In this document: piece by piece, positions 10,609 to 19,909 of the stretch
How the letters are laid out: each line of letters begins with the position of its first letter
Position numbering within the stretch: the first letter of the stretch is position 1
Source: an uncultured Pelagibacteraceae bacterium
GTDB taxonomy: Bacteria; Pseudomonadota; Alphaproteobacteria; Pelagibacterales; Pelagibacteraceae
DNA length: 63,906 bases
Assembly (NCBI GenBank): GCA_902529785.1
Contig: CABZXV010000002.1
Coordinates: 1 to 63,906, forward strand
Direction of reading: 5' to 3'
Position numbers and translations under genes: made by a program
Notes under the pieces: generated by a model
What the model was told of the DNA's origin: nothing
What the model saw: only the letters and a program-made list of their open reading frames with translations
Database searches by the model: none

Positions 10609-10963
10609 CTCAAATTTATCAGATCAACAAAAAAAAGTTTTATTTGAAGAAGCAACAGAGGCTCCTGGTTCTAGCGAATTAAATTTTGAAAAGAGAGAGG
10701 GTAGTTATTATTGTGCAAATTGCGAAACAAAATTATTTGATTCTAATACCAAGTATGAAAGTGGCTCAGGATGGCCTTCATTTTACGAGTCTCTTCCTGA
10801 TGTATTTGAAACTAAAACTGATCATTATATTGGATATGCTAGGACTGAATATCACTGTAAAAAATGTGGTGGTCACCATGGGCATATTTTTGATGATGGA
10901 CCACAGCCAACTGGTAAAAGATATTGTAATAATGGGGTGTGCTTAGTTTTCAAACCAAAATAA
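10595..10963 (+). CDS. msrB: Peptide-methionine (R)-S-oxide reductase
   Basis: 122 aa; 'CANCETKLFDSNTKYESGSGWPSFYE', CxxC Zn motifs, 'GHIFDDGPQPTGKRYCNNG'. Confidence 0.95.
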   Translation: MTKNNSNLSDQQKKVLFEEATEAPGSSELNFEKREGSYYCANCETKLFDSNTKYESGSGWPSFYESLPDVFETKTDHYIGYARTEYHCKKCGGHHGHIFDDGPQPTGKRYCNNGVCLVFKPK

Positions 10964-10976
10964 TCGATTTCAAATT

Positions 10977-12212
10977 ATGAATTTAATTGAAATACAAAAT
11001 AGGATTATTTCAGAAAAAATTAAGCTCAGAAAAAAATCAAAAAACTTTGTTAACAATTTTAAAAAAATTGAAAAATATATTCAAAAAGAAGTTGCGATTA
11101 TTAAACAGTCAAAAGACTCAATTATTCCAGAAATAGAATTTGAAGATATTTCTATTAAGGATCAAACAATAATTAAAGATAAAGTATTCAAACGTGGTTG
11201 TGTAATCATTAGAAACGTTTTTGATAAAAAAAGGGTGAGAGAATTAAATGAAGATTTAGATAAATATGTCTTAGAAAATAATTATTTTGAAGACCAAAAA
11301 AAAAAGATAGGTATAGACAAATACTTTAGCGACTTAAAATCAGGAAAACCTCAAATTTTTGGATTGTATTGGTCTAAAGCTCAATCAGAAATTAGACATT
11401 CTAAAGAAATGGAAACTGTTAAAAAATGGTTAAATAATCTTTGGAACTATAATTATGAGGGTAAAAATGTATTTGATCCAAATAGAGAACTTGTTTATGC
11501 AGATCGAGTGAGAAGAAGAGAACCAGGAGACGATACGTTAGGTTTATCTCCACATTGTGATGCTGGATCAATTGAAAGATGGACAGATAAAGCATATCAA
11601 AAAATTTACAATGATATTTTTTCAGACAATTTCGAAAATTTTAATCCATATGATGCAAAATATAGAGATGAAACAATTGAATTTGAATCGCCAGCCGTAG
11701 CACATGTATTTAGAACATTTCAAGGATGGACTGCCTTAACAGAACAAGGTCCAAATGATGGAACTTTACAATTAATTCCTATTGTAAAAGGTATGTCATA
11801 CGTTTTAACAAGAGCATTACTAGACGATGTACCTGAAAATGAATTATGTGGATCAAAAGCAGGAAAAGCTTTATCGATAAATGAAAAATATCATAGTTTG
11901 TTACTAGAAGGTTTAATCTCAATTCCAAAAATGAATCCTGGAGATACTATTTGGTGGCATCCAGATGTAGTACATGCAGTTGAGGAAAAACATCAAGGTA
12001 AAAATTACTCAAATGTTATTTATGTTGGAGCTACACCTTATTGTAAAAAAAATATTGATTATATAAAAAAACAATCAAAAAAATTTATTGAAGGCAAAAG
12101 TCCACCTGATTTTGCTCCTGAAGATTATGAAGTAAATTATAAAGGTAGAGTCACAGTAAATGACTTAAGTGAATTAGCAAAAAAACAATTAGGATTAGTT
12201 GATTGGAATTAA
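10977..12212 (+). CDS. DUF1479 family protein (probable 2OG-Fe(II)-oxygenase fold)
   Basis: 411 aa; 'SPHCDAGSIERW' (HxD) and 'GDTIWWHPDVVHAVE' (distal H), characteristic DUF1479 layout. Confidence 0.8.
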   Translation: MNLIEIQNRIISEKIKLRKKSKNFVNNFKKIEKYIQKEVAIIKQSKDSIIPEIEFEDISIKDQTIIKDKVFKRGCVIIRNVFDKKRVRELNEDLDKYVLENNYFEDQKKKIGIDKYFSDLKSGKPQIFGLYWSKAQSEIRHSKEMETVKKWLNNLWNYNYEGKNVFDPNRELVYADRVRRREPGDDTLGLSPHCDAGSIERWTDKAYQKIYNDIFSDNFENFNPYDAKYRDETIEFESPAVAHVFRTFQGWTALTEQGPNDGTLQLIPIVKGMSYVLTRALLDDVPENELCGSKAGKALSINEKYHSLLLEGLISIPKMNPGDTIWWHPDVVHAVEEKHQGKNYSNVIYVGATPYCKKNIDYIKKQSKKFIEGKSPPDFAPEDYEVNYKGRVTVNDLSELAKKQLGLVDWN

Positions 12213-12213
12213 T

Positions 12214-12468
12214 TTATTTTAAAGATGCTTCTAATTGACCATTTTTTTCAAGATCTCTAAGTTCTTGATAACCCCCGATATGCTCATCGTTAAAAAAAAT
12301 TTGGGGAATTGTTCTTCTTCCATTAGCTTTTTGAATCATTTCATCTCTAAGCTCAGGACCTGTAGATACGTCAATAACTTTGTATTGAAGATTATTTCTT
12401 TTTAATAATCTTTTTGCAGCATCACAGAATGCACACATTGGTCCTGAATACATTGTTATATTTTTCAT
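12214..12468 (-). CDS. grxC: Glutaredoxin 3
   Basis: 84 aa; 'YSGPMCAFCDAAKRLLKR' CxxC; 'TIPQIFFNDEHIGGYQEL'. Confidence 0.92.
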   Translation of the reverse strand: MKNITMYSGPMCAFCDAAKRLLKRNNLQYKVIDVSTGPELRDEMIQKANGRRTIPQIFFNDEHIGGYQELRDLEKNGQLEASLK

Positions 12469-12496
12469 ACTTTAGATATAATTATATTTCTTGATT

Positions 12497-12796
12497 TTAC
12501 CAGTTATGAATTTCATTTTTCTTGATCTTAACTCTTATTTGTTTTCTTGAATATTCGAACTTTTTTCTATGTTTAATGCTTTGTGAATTTACTCTTTTTC
12601 TCCATAACCTAAAAGACGAAGGTTTTAAATTTCTTCTCATAATCTTAATTACGTCAGATTCTGTTTTTCCAGTTTTTTTTTCTATATCTTCAAATGTAAT
12701 TCTATCTGCCCATGCTGCCCAAATGACCCAGTCTGGACTACCAGGTTTTGGCTCAGGATTTTTAACTCTGGTTGTGGGCCTGTGACTTTTTTTCAT
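12497..12796 (-). CDS. TIGR03643-type small conserved protein of unknown function
   Basis: 99 aa; 'PDWVIWAAWADRITFEDIEKKTGKTESDVIKIMRRNLKPSSFRLWRKRV'. Confidence 0.7.
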   Translation of the reverse strand: MKKSHRPTTRVKNPEPKPGSPDWVIWAAWADRITFEDIEKKTGKTESDVIKIMRRNLKPSSFRLWRKRVNSQSIKHRKKFEYSRKQIRVKIKKNEIHNW

Positions 12797-12863
12797 AAAA
12801 TTCCAGTAATCTTGAAATAAATAAATAATGCAAATTTATATGCTTATGATATTATCATCTTTA

Positions 12864-12910
12864 GATAGTCCTATCTAGCCATCTTTAGCTCCCGGTTTTT
12901 TAGGGCTATC
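12864..12910 (+). promoter_or_regulatory. Possible structured 5' leader occluding the LysE-gene Shine-Dalgarno
   Basis: GATAGTCCT (12864-12872) can pair with AGGGCTATC (12902-12910), one G-U wobble; the 3' arm contains AGGG 9 nt before ATG 12915. Confidence 0.4.
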
Positions 12911-12914
12911 CATC

Positions 12915-13529
12915 ATGCTTCCTTTAAATTATTTTCTATTTCTTCAAATTATCTTATTCATGTTTATAACCCCTGGAACTCCTAGGATTGTAATCATTTC
13001 ATATTCTATGAATTATGGTGTTAGAAATTGTATTTGGACTGCACTAGGAGATGTTACTGCAAATATTATTCAAGCATGTCTTGTAATTTTTGTAATTGGA
13101 TCTTTTATCTCTGATAATCCAACTTTATTAAATATTATTAAATGGTTTGGTGTAATTTATATACTTTACCTTGCATTCGATATTTATAAATCTAAATCTA
13201 AAGACATTAACTCAAGTGAAACTTTACAAAAAAGTTCGTTATCATTTTTTAAAGATGGTTTTTTAGTTGCGGGCACAAGTCCTAAAGCTTGGATGTTCTT
13301 CCCTTTTATTTTTCCTCAATTCATTGATTTCAATTCAAATTTCGTTGCACAATTTTTAATTTTAATAACAACTTATGTAATATTAGATTTTTTATCTTTG
13401 GTTGGTTATGCAATTTTAGCAAATAAAATGATTACATGGGTTAAAGCTAAAGCAAAGGTCATAAACACAATTTCTGCGTGCGTCCTAGTTGTTATAGCTC
13501 TTATAATTGCATTTATGCAACAATATTGA
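12915..13529 (+). CDS. LysE/RhtB family translocator
   Basis: 204 aa, 5-6 TM; 'PGTPRIVIISYSMNYGVRNCIWTALGD', 'GFLVAGTSPKAWMFFPFIFPQF'. Confidence 0.85.
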   Translation: MLPLNYFLFLQIILFMFITPGTPRIVIISYSMNYGVRNCIWTALGDVTANIIQACLVIFVIGSFISDNPTLLNIIKWFGVIYILYLAFDIYKSKSKDINSSETLQKSSLSFFKDGFLVAGTSPKAWMFFPFIFPQFIDFNSNFVAQFLILITTYVILDFLSLVGYAILANKMITWVKAKAKVINTISACVLVVIALIIAFMQQY

Positions 13530-13617
13530 CCATTAATGCGATACTACTGTTACTTGAAAAAAAACTAAATTCTTAGTTTAATAAGGTTTAAATTAATTAA
13601 TTAATAAGAGGAGATAA

Positions 13618-14856
13618 ATGAAAATTAAAAACATTATAATTACATTTGTTTCTGCAATAGCAATTTTATTTTCAACTTCAGTTGTTTCATTTGCAAAAGT
13701 TGTTGGTGATAAAATTATCCTAGGTGCTGCAATTTCTTTAACTGGAAAATATTCATCTAACGGAGTTCACACTCAAAACGGTTATAATATGGCCGTTGAT
13801 AGAATTAATGAGATGGGTGGTGTAAAAGTTGGAGGAAAAACTTACAAGTTTGATATTATCTATTACGATGATGAGTCAAATCCAAAAAGAGCAGCACAAC
13901 TTGCAGAAAGATTAATTTCACAAGATGGTGTTGAGTTTATGCTTGGGCCATACAGTTCAGGTTTAACAAAAGCAATTGCGCCTGTAACAGAGAAATATGG
14001 TGTTCCAATGGTTGAAGCTAATGGTGCATCAAGATCTTTATTTACTAAAGGTTATAAATATTTATTTGCAGTGCTTGCGCCAGCAAACTTATATTTAGAT
14101 GTTGCAATTGAAACAGCCGTAGCGCTGAATGGTGGAAAAGGTGTAAGAATTGCTCAAGCTTTCGAGCAAGATGCATTCTCACAAGACGTTAGATTAGGAA
14201 TTCTAGATGCAGCAGAAAGAACTGGATCTAAAATCATAATTGATGACAAACTACCAAAAGAGCTAAATGATATGGCTGCAACTTTAGCAAAAGTTAAAGC
14301 TGTTAAGCCAGATGTATTAGTTGTATCGGGTCACACAAAAGGTGCATTAACTGCAATCAGACAAATAGCTGAAATGAAAGTTGATGTTCCAATGTTAGCA
14401 ATGACACACTGTGATGCTGCAAAATTATCTAAGCAACATGGTAAGAACTCACAATACGCACTATGTGCATCTCAGTGGCATAAAACATTAACTTACAAAG
14501 ATGATTTCTTCAAAGACGGTATGACATATGCTGCAGACTTTGAGAAATTATTTGGTTATGATCCGCCATATCAATCAGCAGAATCATCAGCTGCTTTATT
14601 AGTATTCAAAGATGCATTTGAAAGAGCAAATACTTTTGATCAAAAGAAAGTAAGAGATGCTCTTGCAGCTACTAATATGCAAACATTTTATGGAAACATT
14701 AAGTTTGCCGAGGGTGGTCAGAACGTTGACAAACCAATGGTACTTTTCCAAGTAATGTGTGATGACGCAGGAAAATGTGAAAATAAAGTTGTAGCTCCAT
14801 TAAAATGGGCTTCAGCAGAATTAATTCACCCAATTCCTAAGTGGTCTGAAAGATAA
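13618..14856 (+). CDS. ABC transporter periplasmic substrate-binding protein (LIV/AmiC-type)
   Basis: 412 aa with signal peptide; 'GDKIILGAAISLTGKYSSNGVHTQNGYNMAVDRINE'; followed by permease and ATPase genes. Confidence 0.9.
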   Translation: MKIKNIIITFVSAIAILFSTSVVSFAKVVGDKIILGAAISLTGKYSSNGVHTQNGYNMAVDRINEMGGVKVGGKTYKFDIIYYDDESNPKRAAQLAERLISQDGVEFMLGPYSSGLTKAIAPVTEKYGVPMVEANGASRSLFTKGYKYLFAVLAPANLYLDVAIETAVALNGGKGVRIAQAFEQDAFSQDVRLGILDAAERTGSKIIIDDKLPKELNDMAATLAKVKAVKPDVLVVSGHTKGALTAIRQIAEMKVDVPMLAMTHCDAAKLSKQHGKNSQYALCASQWHKTLTYKDDFFKDGMTYAADFEKLFGYDPPYQSAESSAALLVFKDAFERANTFDQKKVRDALAATNMQTFYGNIKFAEGGQNVDKPMVLFQVMCDDAGKCENKVVAPLKWASAELIHPIPKWSER

Positions 14857-14870
14857 TTAAAAATAATATT

Positions 14871-14899
14871 AGCCCCCTAGCAATAGGGGGCTTTTTTTT
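14871..14899 (+). terminator. Rho-independent terminator after substrate-binding gene
   Basis: AGCCCCCTA-gcaa-TAGGGGGCT (perfect 9-bp stem) followed by T tract. Confidence 0.92.
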
Positions 14900-14917
14900 A
14901 TATAGCATTTAGAAAAT

Positions 14918-15811
14918 ATGGATTTTTTAATTTTCCAAGTTCCAATGTTAACTTTACAAGCCGTGTTAGATGGTTTGTTACTTGGAATTTTATTTGCGTT
15001 AATCGCTTATGGAATGGCTCTCCAATGGGGAGTAATGAACATAATTAATATTGCACAAGGTGATTTAGTTATATTAGGAGGATACATTGCATACTTTATG
15101 TATCTGTATGGAATTCATCCCGCGTGGGGAGTAATAGTTTCACCAATAATAATGTATTTTGTTGGTGTAATAATTTATAAATTAGTAATTAATAAAGTAG
15201 TTGATAGAGATCTATTCATTTCGATTTTAGCAACTTTCGGAATTAGTATCTTATTCATGCAACTAATGAACTTTGCATTTGGTGCAGATGTTGTCCTTGC
15301 AAACTCAGGATATGGTACAACTATGCTGTTTGATAACTCTGTTACATTGCCAAACTCAAAGATTTTTTCAGCATTTATAAGTATTGTGTTTGCTATCGGG
15401 CTTGTTATTTATATGAAAAAATCTAAGCTTGGGAGGGCTATTAGAGCTACAGCCCAAAATGCTAGAGCTGCAAAAATTTTAGGCGTAGATACTGAAAAAG
15501 TTTATGCAGCAACTTTTGGAATAAATGCTGCTCTTTGTGGAGTAGCTGGAGCACTTATTTCTATTACATTTACTATTCACCCTTATATGGGCTTACCTTA
15601 CACAATTAGATCTTTTATGATTGTAATTGTTGCTGGACTTGGAAATTTACCTGGTGTTGCAATGTCAGGTATGGGTTTAGGTGTATTTGAGGAGTTTGCA
15701 GATTATATTTTAGGAACAGAATTTAGAATTGGATCAGTATTTTTACTGTTAGTTTTAATACTTGTTTATAGAAGATTTAAACTTTCAAGAAAAAGAGAAT
15801 ATCTAAAATAA
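14918..15811 (+). CDS. Branched-chain amino acid-type ABC permease (LivH-like)
   Basis: 297 aa, 'LQAVLDGLLLGILFALIAYGMALQWGVMNIINIAQGDLVILGGY'. Confidence 0.9.
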   Translation: MDFLIFQVPMLTLQAVLDGLLLGILFALIAYGMALQWGVMNIINIAQGDLVILGGYIAYFMYLYGIHPAWGVIVSPIIMYFVGVIIYKLVINKVVDRDLFISILATFGISILFMQLMNFAFGADVVLANSGYGTTMLFDNSVTLPNSKIFSAFISIVFAIGLVIYMKKSKLGRAIRATAQNARAAKILGVDTEKVYAATFGINAALCGVAGALISITFTIHPYMGLPYTIRSFMIVIVAGLGNLPGVAMSGMGLGVFEEFADYILGTEFRIGSVFLLLVLILVYRRFKLSRKREYLK

Positions 15812-16860
15812 TGAATAAAAATATTATTTTATATGGAGCTATTTTAATATTTGGTATTGCCGCACCTTTTATTTTCCCAGCGTTTAAAGTTCAATTATCA
15901 ATCCTTTGTATATTAATAATTCTAGCTATCACTTGGAACGTCCAAGGTGGTGAAATGGGTTATAATACTTTTGGAAATATTTTGTTTTATGGACTGGGAA
16001 TGTATTTATGTGCCTCAGTTCAGGTAGGAATGTTTTTTCCTTTAGGAGAGTGGACTGAGGGTGGTGGAGAAAAAACTTTTGTTCATACTCCTGCTCAATT
16101 CTTTCAAGGATTTGCAGTAGGCTTGGCAGTTGCAGCAGTAGTCCCAGCAATTATAGCTGGTTTAATTGGTTATTCAATTTTAGGTTTAAGAGGACATTAT
16201 TTTGCAATTTGTACATTGGGTTTAGGAGTTGCGGCTGGAGAAATTTCTGGTGGAATAGAAATAATTGGAGCAGGGCAAGGTTTTACAACACCACCATTTC
16301 CTAATGTCGATAGATTAGAAGCAAGAGGTGAGTTTTTCTACTTTTGTAGTTTTATAGTTTTGGTATTCACGTTTCTTGCAGTTAAAGCAATTTACTCAAC
16401 AAGATTTAAACTTGTTCTTAATGCAATTAGAGATAACGAAGATAAAGCTGAAGCAATGGGTATTCAAACAATGAAATATAAAATTATTGGTTGGATGATC
16501 TCTGCATTTTTCTGTGGATTGGCTGGGGGTATCATGGGTGGATTAGTTGGGTATATAGACTCAACTGATGTTGCATTTGATGGAAGAGAAATGGGAGTAT
16601 TCATGGTCTTGATGGCTATACTTGGAGGAAAAGGAACCTTGTGGGGACCAGTAATTGGTGCAACTTTATTTCATATATTTAAAGAAGGTTTTTGGACTTT
16701 CTTCTTAGGTTGGCAGTATGTTGCTCTTGGAGTTTTGATTGTTGTAATTGTTATCTATTTCCCAGAGGGGATTATGGGTTGGTTGAGAGAAAAGTATCCA
16801 GAGAGATTTGGTGAAGTTGTGGATGAAGCAGATCGGAAAGCACAGGTTACACTTAAATGA
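15811..16860 (+). CDS. Branched-chain amino acid-type ABC permease (LivM-like)
   Basis: 349 aa, 'AITWNVQGGEMGYNTFGNILFYGLGMY', 'LNAIRDNEDKAEAMGIQTMKYK'. Confidence 0.9.
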   Translation: MNKNIILYGAILIFGIAAPFIFPAFKVQLSILCILIILAITWNVQGGEMGYNTFGNILFYGLGMYLCASVQVGMFFPLGEWTEGGGEKTFVHTPAQFFQGFAVGLAVAAVVPAIIAGLIGYSILGLRGHYFAICTLGLGVAAGEISGGIEIIGAGQGFTTPPFPNVDRLEARGEFFYFCSFIVLVFTFLAVKAIYSTRFKLVLNAIRDNEDKAEAMGIQTMKYKIIGWMISAFFCGLAGGIMGGLVGYIDSTDVAFDGREMGVFMVLMAILGGKGTLWGPVIGATLFHIFKEGFWTFFLGWQYVALGVLIVVIVIYFPEGIMGWLREKYPERFGEVVDEADRKAQVTLK

Positions 16861-17597
16861 GTATTTTAGAGGTTAACAATGTCAGTAAGTCATTTGGCGG
16901 AGTAAAAGCGAATGTTGACATATCCATGACAGTTGAAAAAGGAAAAATCGTAGGTTTAATTGGTCCAAATGGATCAGGAAAAACTACATTGTTTAATTCT
17001 ATAGTTGGAACATATCCTATAGACCAAGGGTCAATTAAGTTTAATGGTAAAGAAGTTTCTGAATTACCAGTTCCAGTAATAGCTAAACTTGGTTTACTTA
17101 GAACTTTCCAGCAAACAAGAATTTATGGAAAATTGAATTGTGTAGATAATATGCTTATAAGTCACAAAGCAAGTGATGAAAGTTTAGTTTCTATATTTTC
17201 ACAGATACCTCAAAATCTTACAGAAAAAGCTGAAAATTTATTAAATTTTGTTGGATTATATCAAAAAAGAAAACTAAGAGCTGGAGATTTATCATTTGGT
17301 CAGCAGAAGTTATTAGAATTAGCAATGGCATTAATGAATGAGCCTGAGATGTTATTACTGGACGAACCGACTGCAGGCATCAACCCTACATTAATAAATG
17401 GAATTATTGATAGATTGATAAAAGTAAATCAAGATTTTGGAATTACTCTTCTTGTTATTGAACATAATATGAGAGTAATAATGCAATTAGCTGAAAGCAT
17501 CTTTTGTCTAGCACATGGAAAAATGCTTGCAAATGGTACACCTGAAGAAATTAAAAATGACAAGCGTGTTATTGACGCTTATTTAGGAGCTCAATAA
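16857..17597 (+). CDS. ABC transporter ATP-binding protein (LivG-like)
   Basis: Walker A 'GPNGSGKTT', 'LSFGQQKLLELA', Walker B 'LLLDEPTAGINP'. Confidence 0.92.
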   Translation: MSILEVNNVSKSFGGVKANVDISMTVEKGKIVGLIGPNGSGKTTLFNSIVGTYPIDQGSIKFNGKEVSELPVPVIAKLGLLRTFQQTRIYGKLNCVDNMLISHKASDESLVSIFSQIPQNLTEKAENLLNFVGLYQKRKLRAGDLSFGQQKLLELAMALMNEPEMLLLDEPTAGINPTLINGIIDRLIKVNQDFGITLLVIEHNMRVIMQLAESIFCLAHGKMLANGTPEEIKNDKRVIDAYLGAQ

Positions 17598-18382
17598 TGG
17601 CAAATCAATACGAAGTTCTTGGTAAAGCTCCTGGAGCAGAGGATTTAAAAAAACTATCGTCTGAAAATGTTCATTTAACTATCAAGGGTTTATCAGCTGG
17701 TTATGGTAAGATGGAAATTTTACACAATTTTGATTTGTTTGTAAGTAAAGCACAATCTCTCTGTTTGATTGGTCCAAATGGTGCAGGAAAATCAACTATA
17801 CTTCATTCAATATATGGTTTTACAAATATTTTTTCAGGAAAAATAGAAATTGATGGAAAAGAAATAACTAACCTCAGCCCTGCAGAAAAACTTAAGTCTG
17901 AAGGGATAGCATATATTCTACAGGATAATTCGGTTTTTCCAGATATGACTGTAGAAGAAAATCTTCTAATGGGTGGATACATTAAAGATAAAACCGAGGA
18001 ATCTTTTGAAGAAGCAGAAAGAGTTCTTCAAAAATATGAAAGATTAAGAAATAGAAGAAATCAACCTGCAAAAGTGTTATCTGGCGGAGAAAGACGACTA
18101 TTAGAAATTTCTAGAGCCTTAGTTATGAAACCTTCTATCTTGCTTGTTGATGAACCATCAATTGGGCTTGAGCCTAGATACATTCAAATGGTTTTTGAAA
18201 TTTTAGATGATCTTCAAAAAAATGAGAAAAAAACAATTATATTGGTTGAGCAGAATGCCAAAAAAGGTTTAGAGTTTGCTGATATTGGTTATGTTTTAGT
18301 TTCAGGAGAAACAGCTATTGCAGGTAAAGGAGATGATCTTTTAAATAATCCAGATGTCGGCCGTCTATTTTTAGGCGGTTAA
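17597..18382 (+). CDS. ABC transporter ATP-binding protein (LivF-like)
   Basis: Walker A 'GPNGAGKST', signature 'LSGGERRLLEISRAL', 'LLVDEPSIGLEP'. Confidence 0.92.
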   Translation: MANQYEVLGKAPGAEDLKKLSSENVHLTIKGLSAGYGKMEILHNFDLFVSKAQSLCLIGPNGAGKSTILHSIYGFTNIFSGKIEIDGKEITNLSPAEKLKSEGIAYILQDNSVFPDMTVEENLLMGGYIKDKTEESFEEAERVLQKYERLRNRRNQPAKVLSGGERRLLEISRALVMKPSILLVDEPSIGLEPRYIQMVFEILDDLQKNEKKTIILVEQNAKKGLEFADIGYVLVSGETAIAGKGDDLLNNPDVGRLFLGG

Positions 18383-19086
18383 TGATAAACTTAAAATATT
18401 TTATCAAAGGAATAATCTGTTCAAAAAAATTTGATAGTCCAGCAATTGCATTAGGAGCTAGTTTCATTGCTATAGGCGCCTTATTAAAAAATTTGGGGTT
18501 TAATATACAAGAAAGTATTTTCTCAACATTTTTAACTTATGCTCTTCCAGGATCATTAGTGATGGCAGAGTCAATGCTTATTGGCGCTTCACTAGTAAAT
18601 ATTTTTTTAGCAGTATGGTTGGTAAATTCTAGACTATTTCCAATGACAGTTTCAATTATGCCATTACTTAAACATGATAGCCAACCAAGATGGAAATATT
18701 ATCTATCATGTCACTTTGTAGCTGTTTCGTCGTGGTTGATTTTAAAAAGTAATTATGAGGAAATTGATAGGAAATATAGAATTGATTTTTGGATTGGTAT
18801 AGGAACAGCTACTTGGCTGATTGCCATTTTTTCAACAGTATTAGGATTTTATGCTGCCGACTTTTTAAGTAAAGATATGATAATTGGACTTGCTATCGTA
18901 AATCCAATTTATTTTATGTGTGCAATGATAGGAGTTATGAAAACTATACAACTTTCCTCCTCAATTATTCTGGGCGCTTTTTTAGGTCCAATTTTTTATT
19001 TTTTTTCACCAGAATGGAGTGTTTTACTTGGTGGATTGGTAGCTGGTTCAATTGCTTATTTGATAGGAGAAGTTTATGACAACTAA
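18382..19086 (+). CDS. azlC: AzlC family branched-chain amino acid exporter subunit
   Basis: 234 aa multi-TM; AzlC-like 'ALPGSLVMAESMLIGASLVNIFLAVWLVNSRLFPMTVSIMPLL'; paired with AzlD. Confidence 0.85.
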   Translation: MINLKYFIKGIICSKKFDSPAIALGASFIAIGALLKNLGFNIQESIFSTFLTYALPGSLVMAESMLIGASLVNIFLAVWLVNSRLFPMTVSIMPLLKHDSQPRWKYYLSCHFVAVSSWLILKSNYEEIDRKYRIDFWIGIGTATWLIAIFSTVLGFYAADFLSKDMIIGLAIVNPIYFMCAMIGVMKTIQLSSSIILGAFLGPIFYFFSPEWSVLLGGLVAGSIAYLIGEVYDN

Positions 19087-19402
19087 TATTGTTTTAGCAA
19101 TTTTAGTAACTTCTCTTGCAACTTATATTTCAAGATTTCTTGGTGCTTTAACTTCAGAAAAGATAGGAGAGACATCTAAAATTTATAAATGGTTTAATTG
19201 TGTAGCATATTCAACTCTTACAGCTTTAATCTCAAGAATGTTAATTTTCCCATCTGGAGATCTTTCAGATGTACATTATATTTTAAGGATAATTGTCATT
19301 TTATTATCAATATTAATTTTTTATGTCACTAAAAGAAATTTAGTTTATCCGACCATATTATCTGCTATAATTTTGGCTACATTAAATAGTTTTGCTGTAT
19401 GA
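19076..19402 (+). CDS. azlD: AzlD domain protein
   Basis: 108 aa, small 4-TM, 'VTSLATYISRFLGALTSEKIGE'; overlaps azlC. Confidence 0.82.
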   Translation: MTTNIVLAILVTSLATYISRFLGALTSEKIGETSKIYKWFNCVAYSTLTALISRMLIFPSGDLSDVHYILRIIVILLSILIFYVTKRNLVYPTILSAIILATLNSFAV

Positions 19403-19905
19403 AAAAACTTTTTTTTATTATATTTTTTCTAATATTTTCTAGTAATGCAAATGCTGGATGTGATGATCCAATAGCAGATGGAGTAGACTATTCTAAATGT
19501 AAATTTTCAGATGGTCAGGATTTACAAGGAACTTTTCTTCCTAACTCTAATCTCTCATTTGCTAGTTTTATTCAAGTAAATTTTGACAAAAGTATAATGA
19601 TGAATTCAGATTTAACATTTGGAACTTTTTCAGAGTCGTCGTTCATAAGAGCTAATTTATATGAGTCAAATTTAGGTGGTGGAAATTTTGAGCAATCAAA
19701 TTTTACAAGTGCTAACTTAACTAGAGTAGATTTTACAGGTTCTACTCTCATAGATGCAAATTTTCAGAATTCCAATTTAATGGAGGCAAACTTTACGTCA
19801 TCTAATATTTTAAATGCAAATTTCGATGGTGCGAATTTAATTGGCGCCACTTGGACAATGGGAGAAATTTGTGGACCAGAGTCTATAGGTATTTGTAATA
19901 AATAA
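19399..19905 (+). CDS. Secreted pentapeptide-repeat protein
   Basis: 168 aa, signal peptide, repeated A(D/N)LxxxxF-type units ('FIRANLYESNLGGGNFEQSNFTSANLTRVDFTGSTLIDANFQNSNLMEANF'). Confidence 0.88.
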   Translation: MKKLFFIIFFLIFSSNANAGCDDPIADGVDYSKCKFSDGQDLQGTFLPNSNLSFASFIQVNFDKSIMMNSDLTFGTFSESSFIRANLYESNLGGGNFEQSNFTSANLTRVDFTGSTLIDANFQNSNLMEANFTSSNILNANFDGANLIGATWTMGEICGPESIGICNK

Positions 19906-19909
19906 ACTC

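Noticed and set aside
10686-10946. 86-aa plus-strand ORF inside msrB in another frame
   Set aside because: Nested in a conserved MsrB frame whose Zn and catalytic motifs are intact; no own signal
13559-13584. AAACTAA-attc-TTAGTTT hairpin after the LysE gene as terminator
   Set aside because: Pure A/T stem with little stability and no clear T tract; not convincing compared with the GC-rich terminators elsewhere in the window
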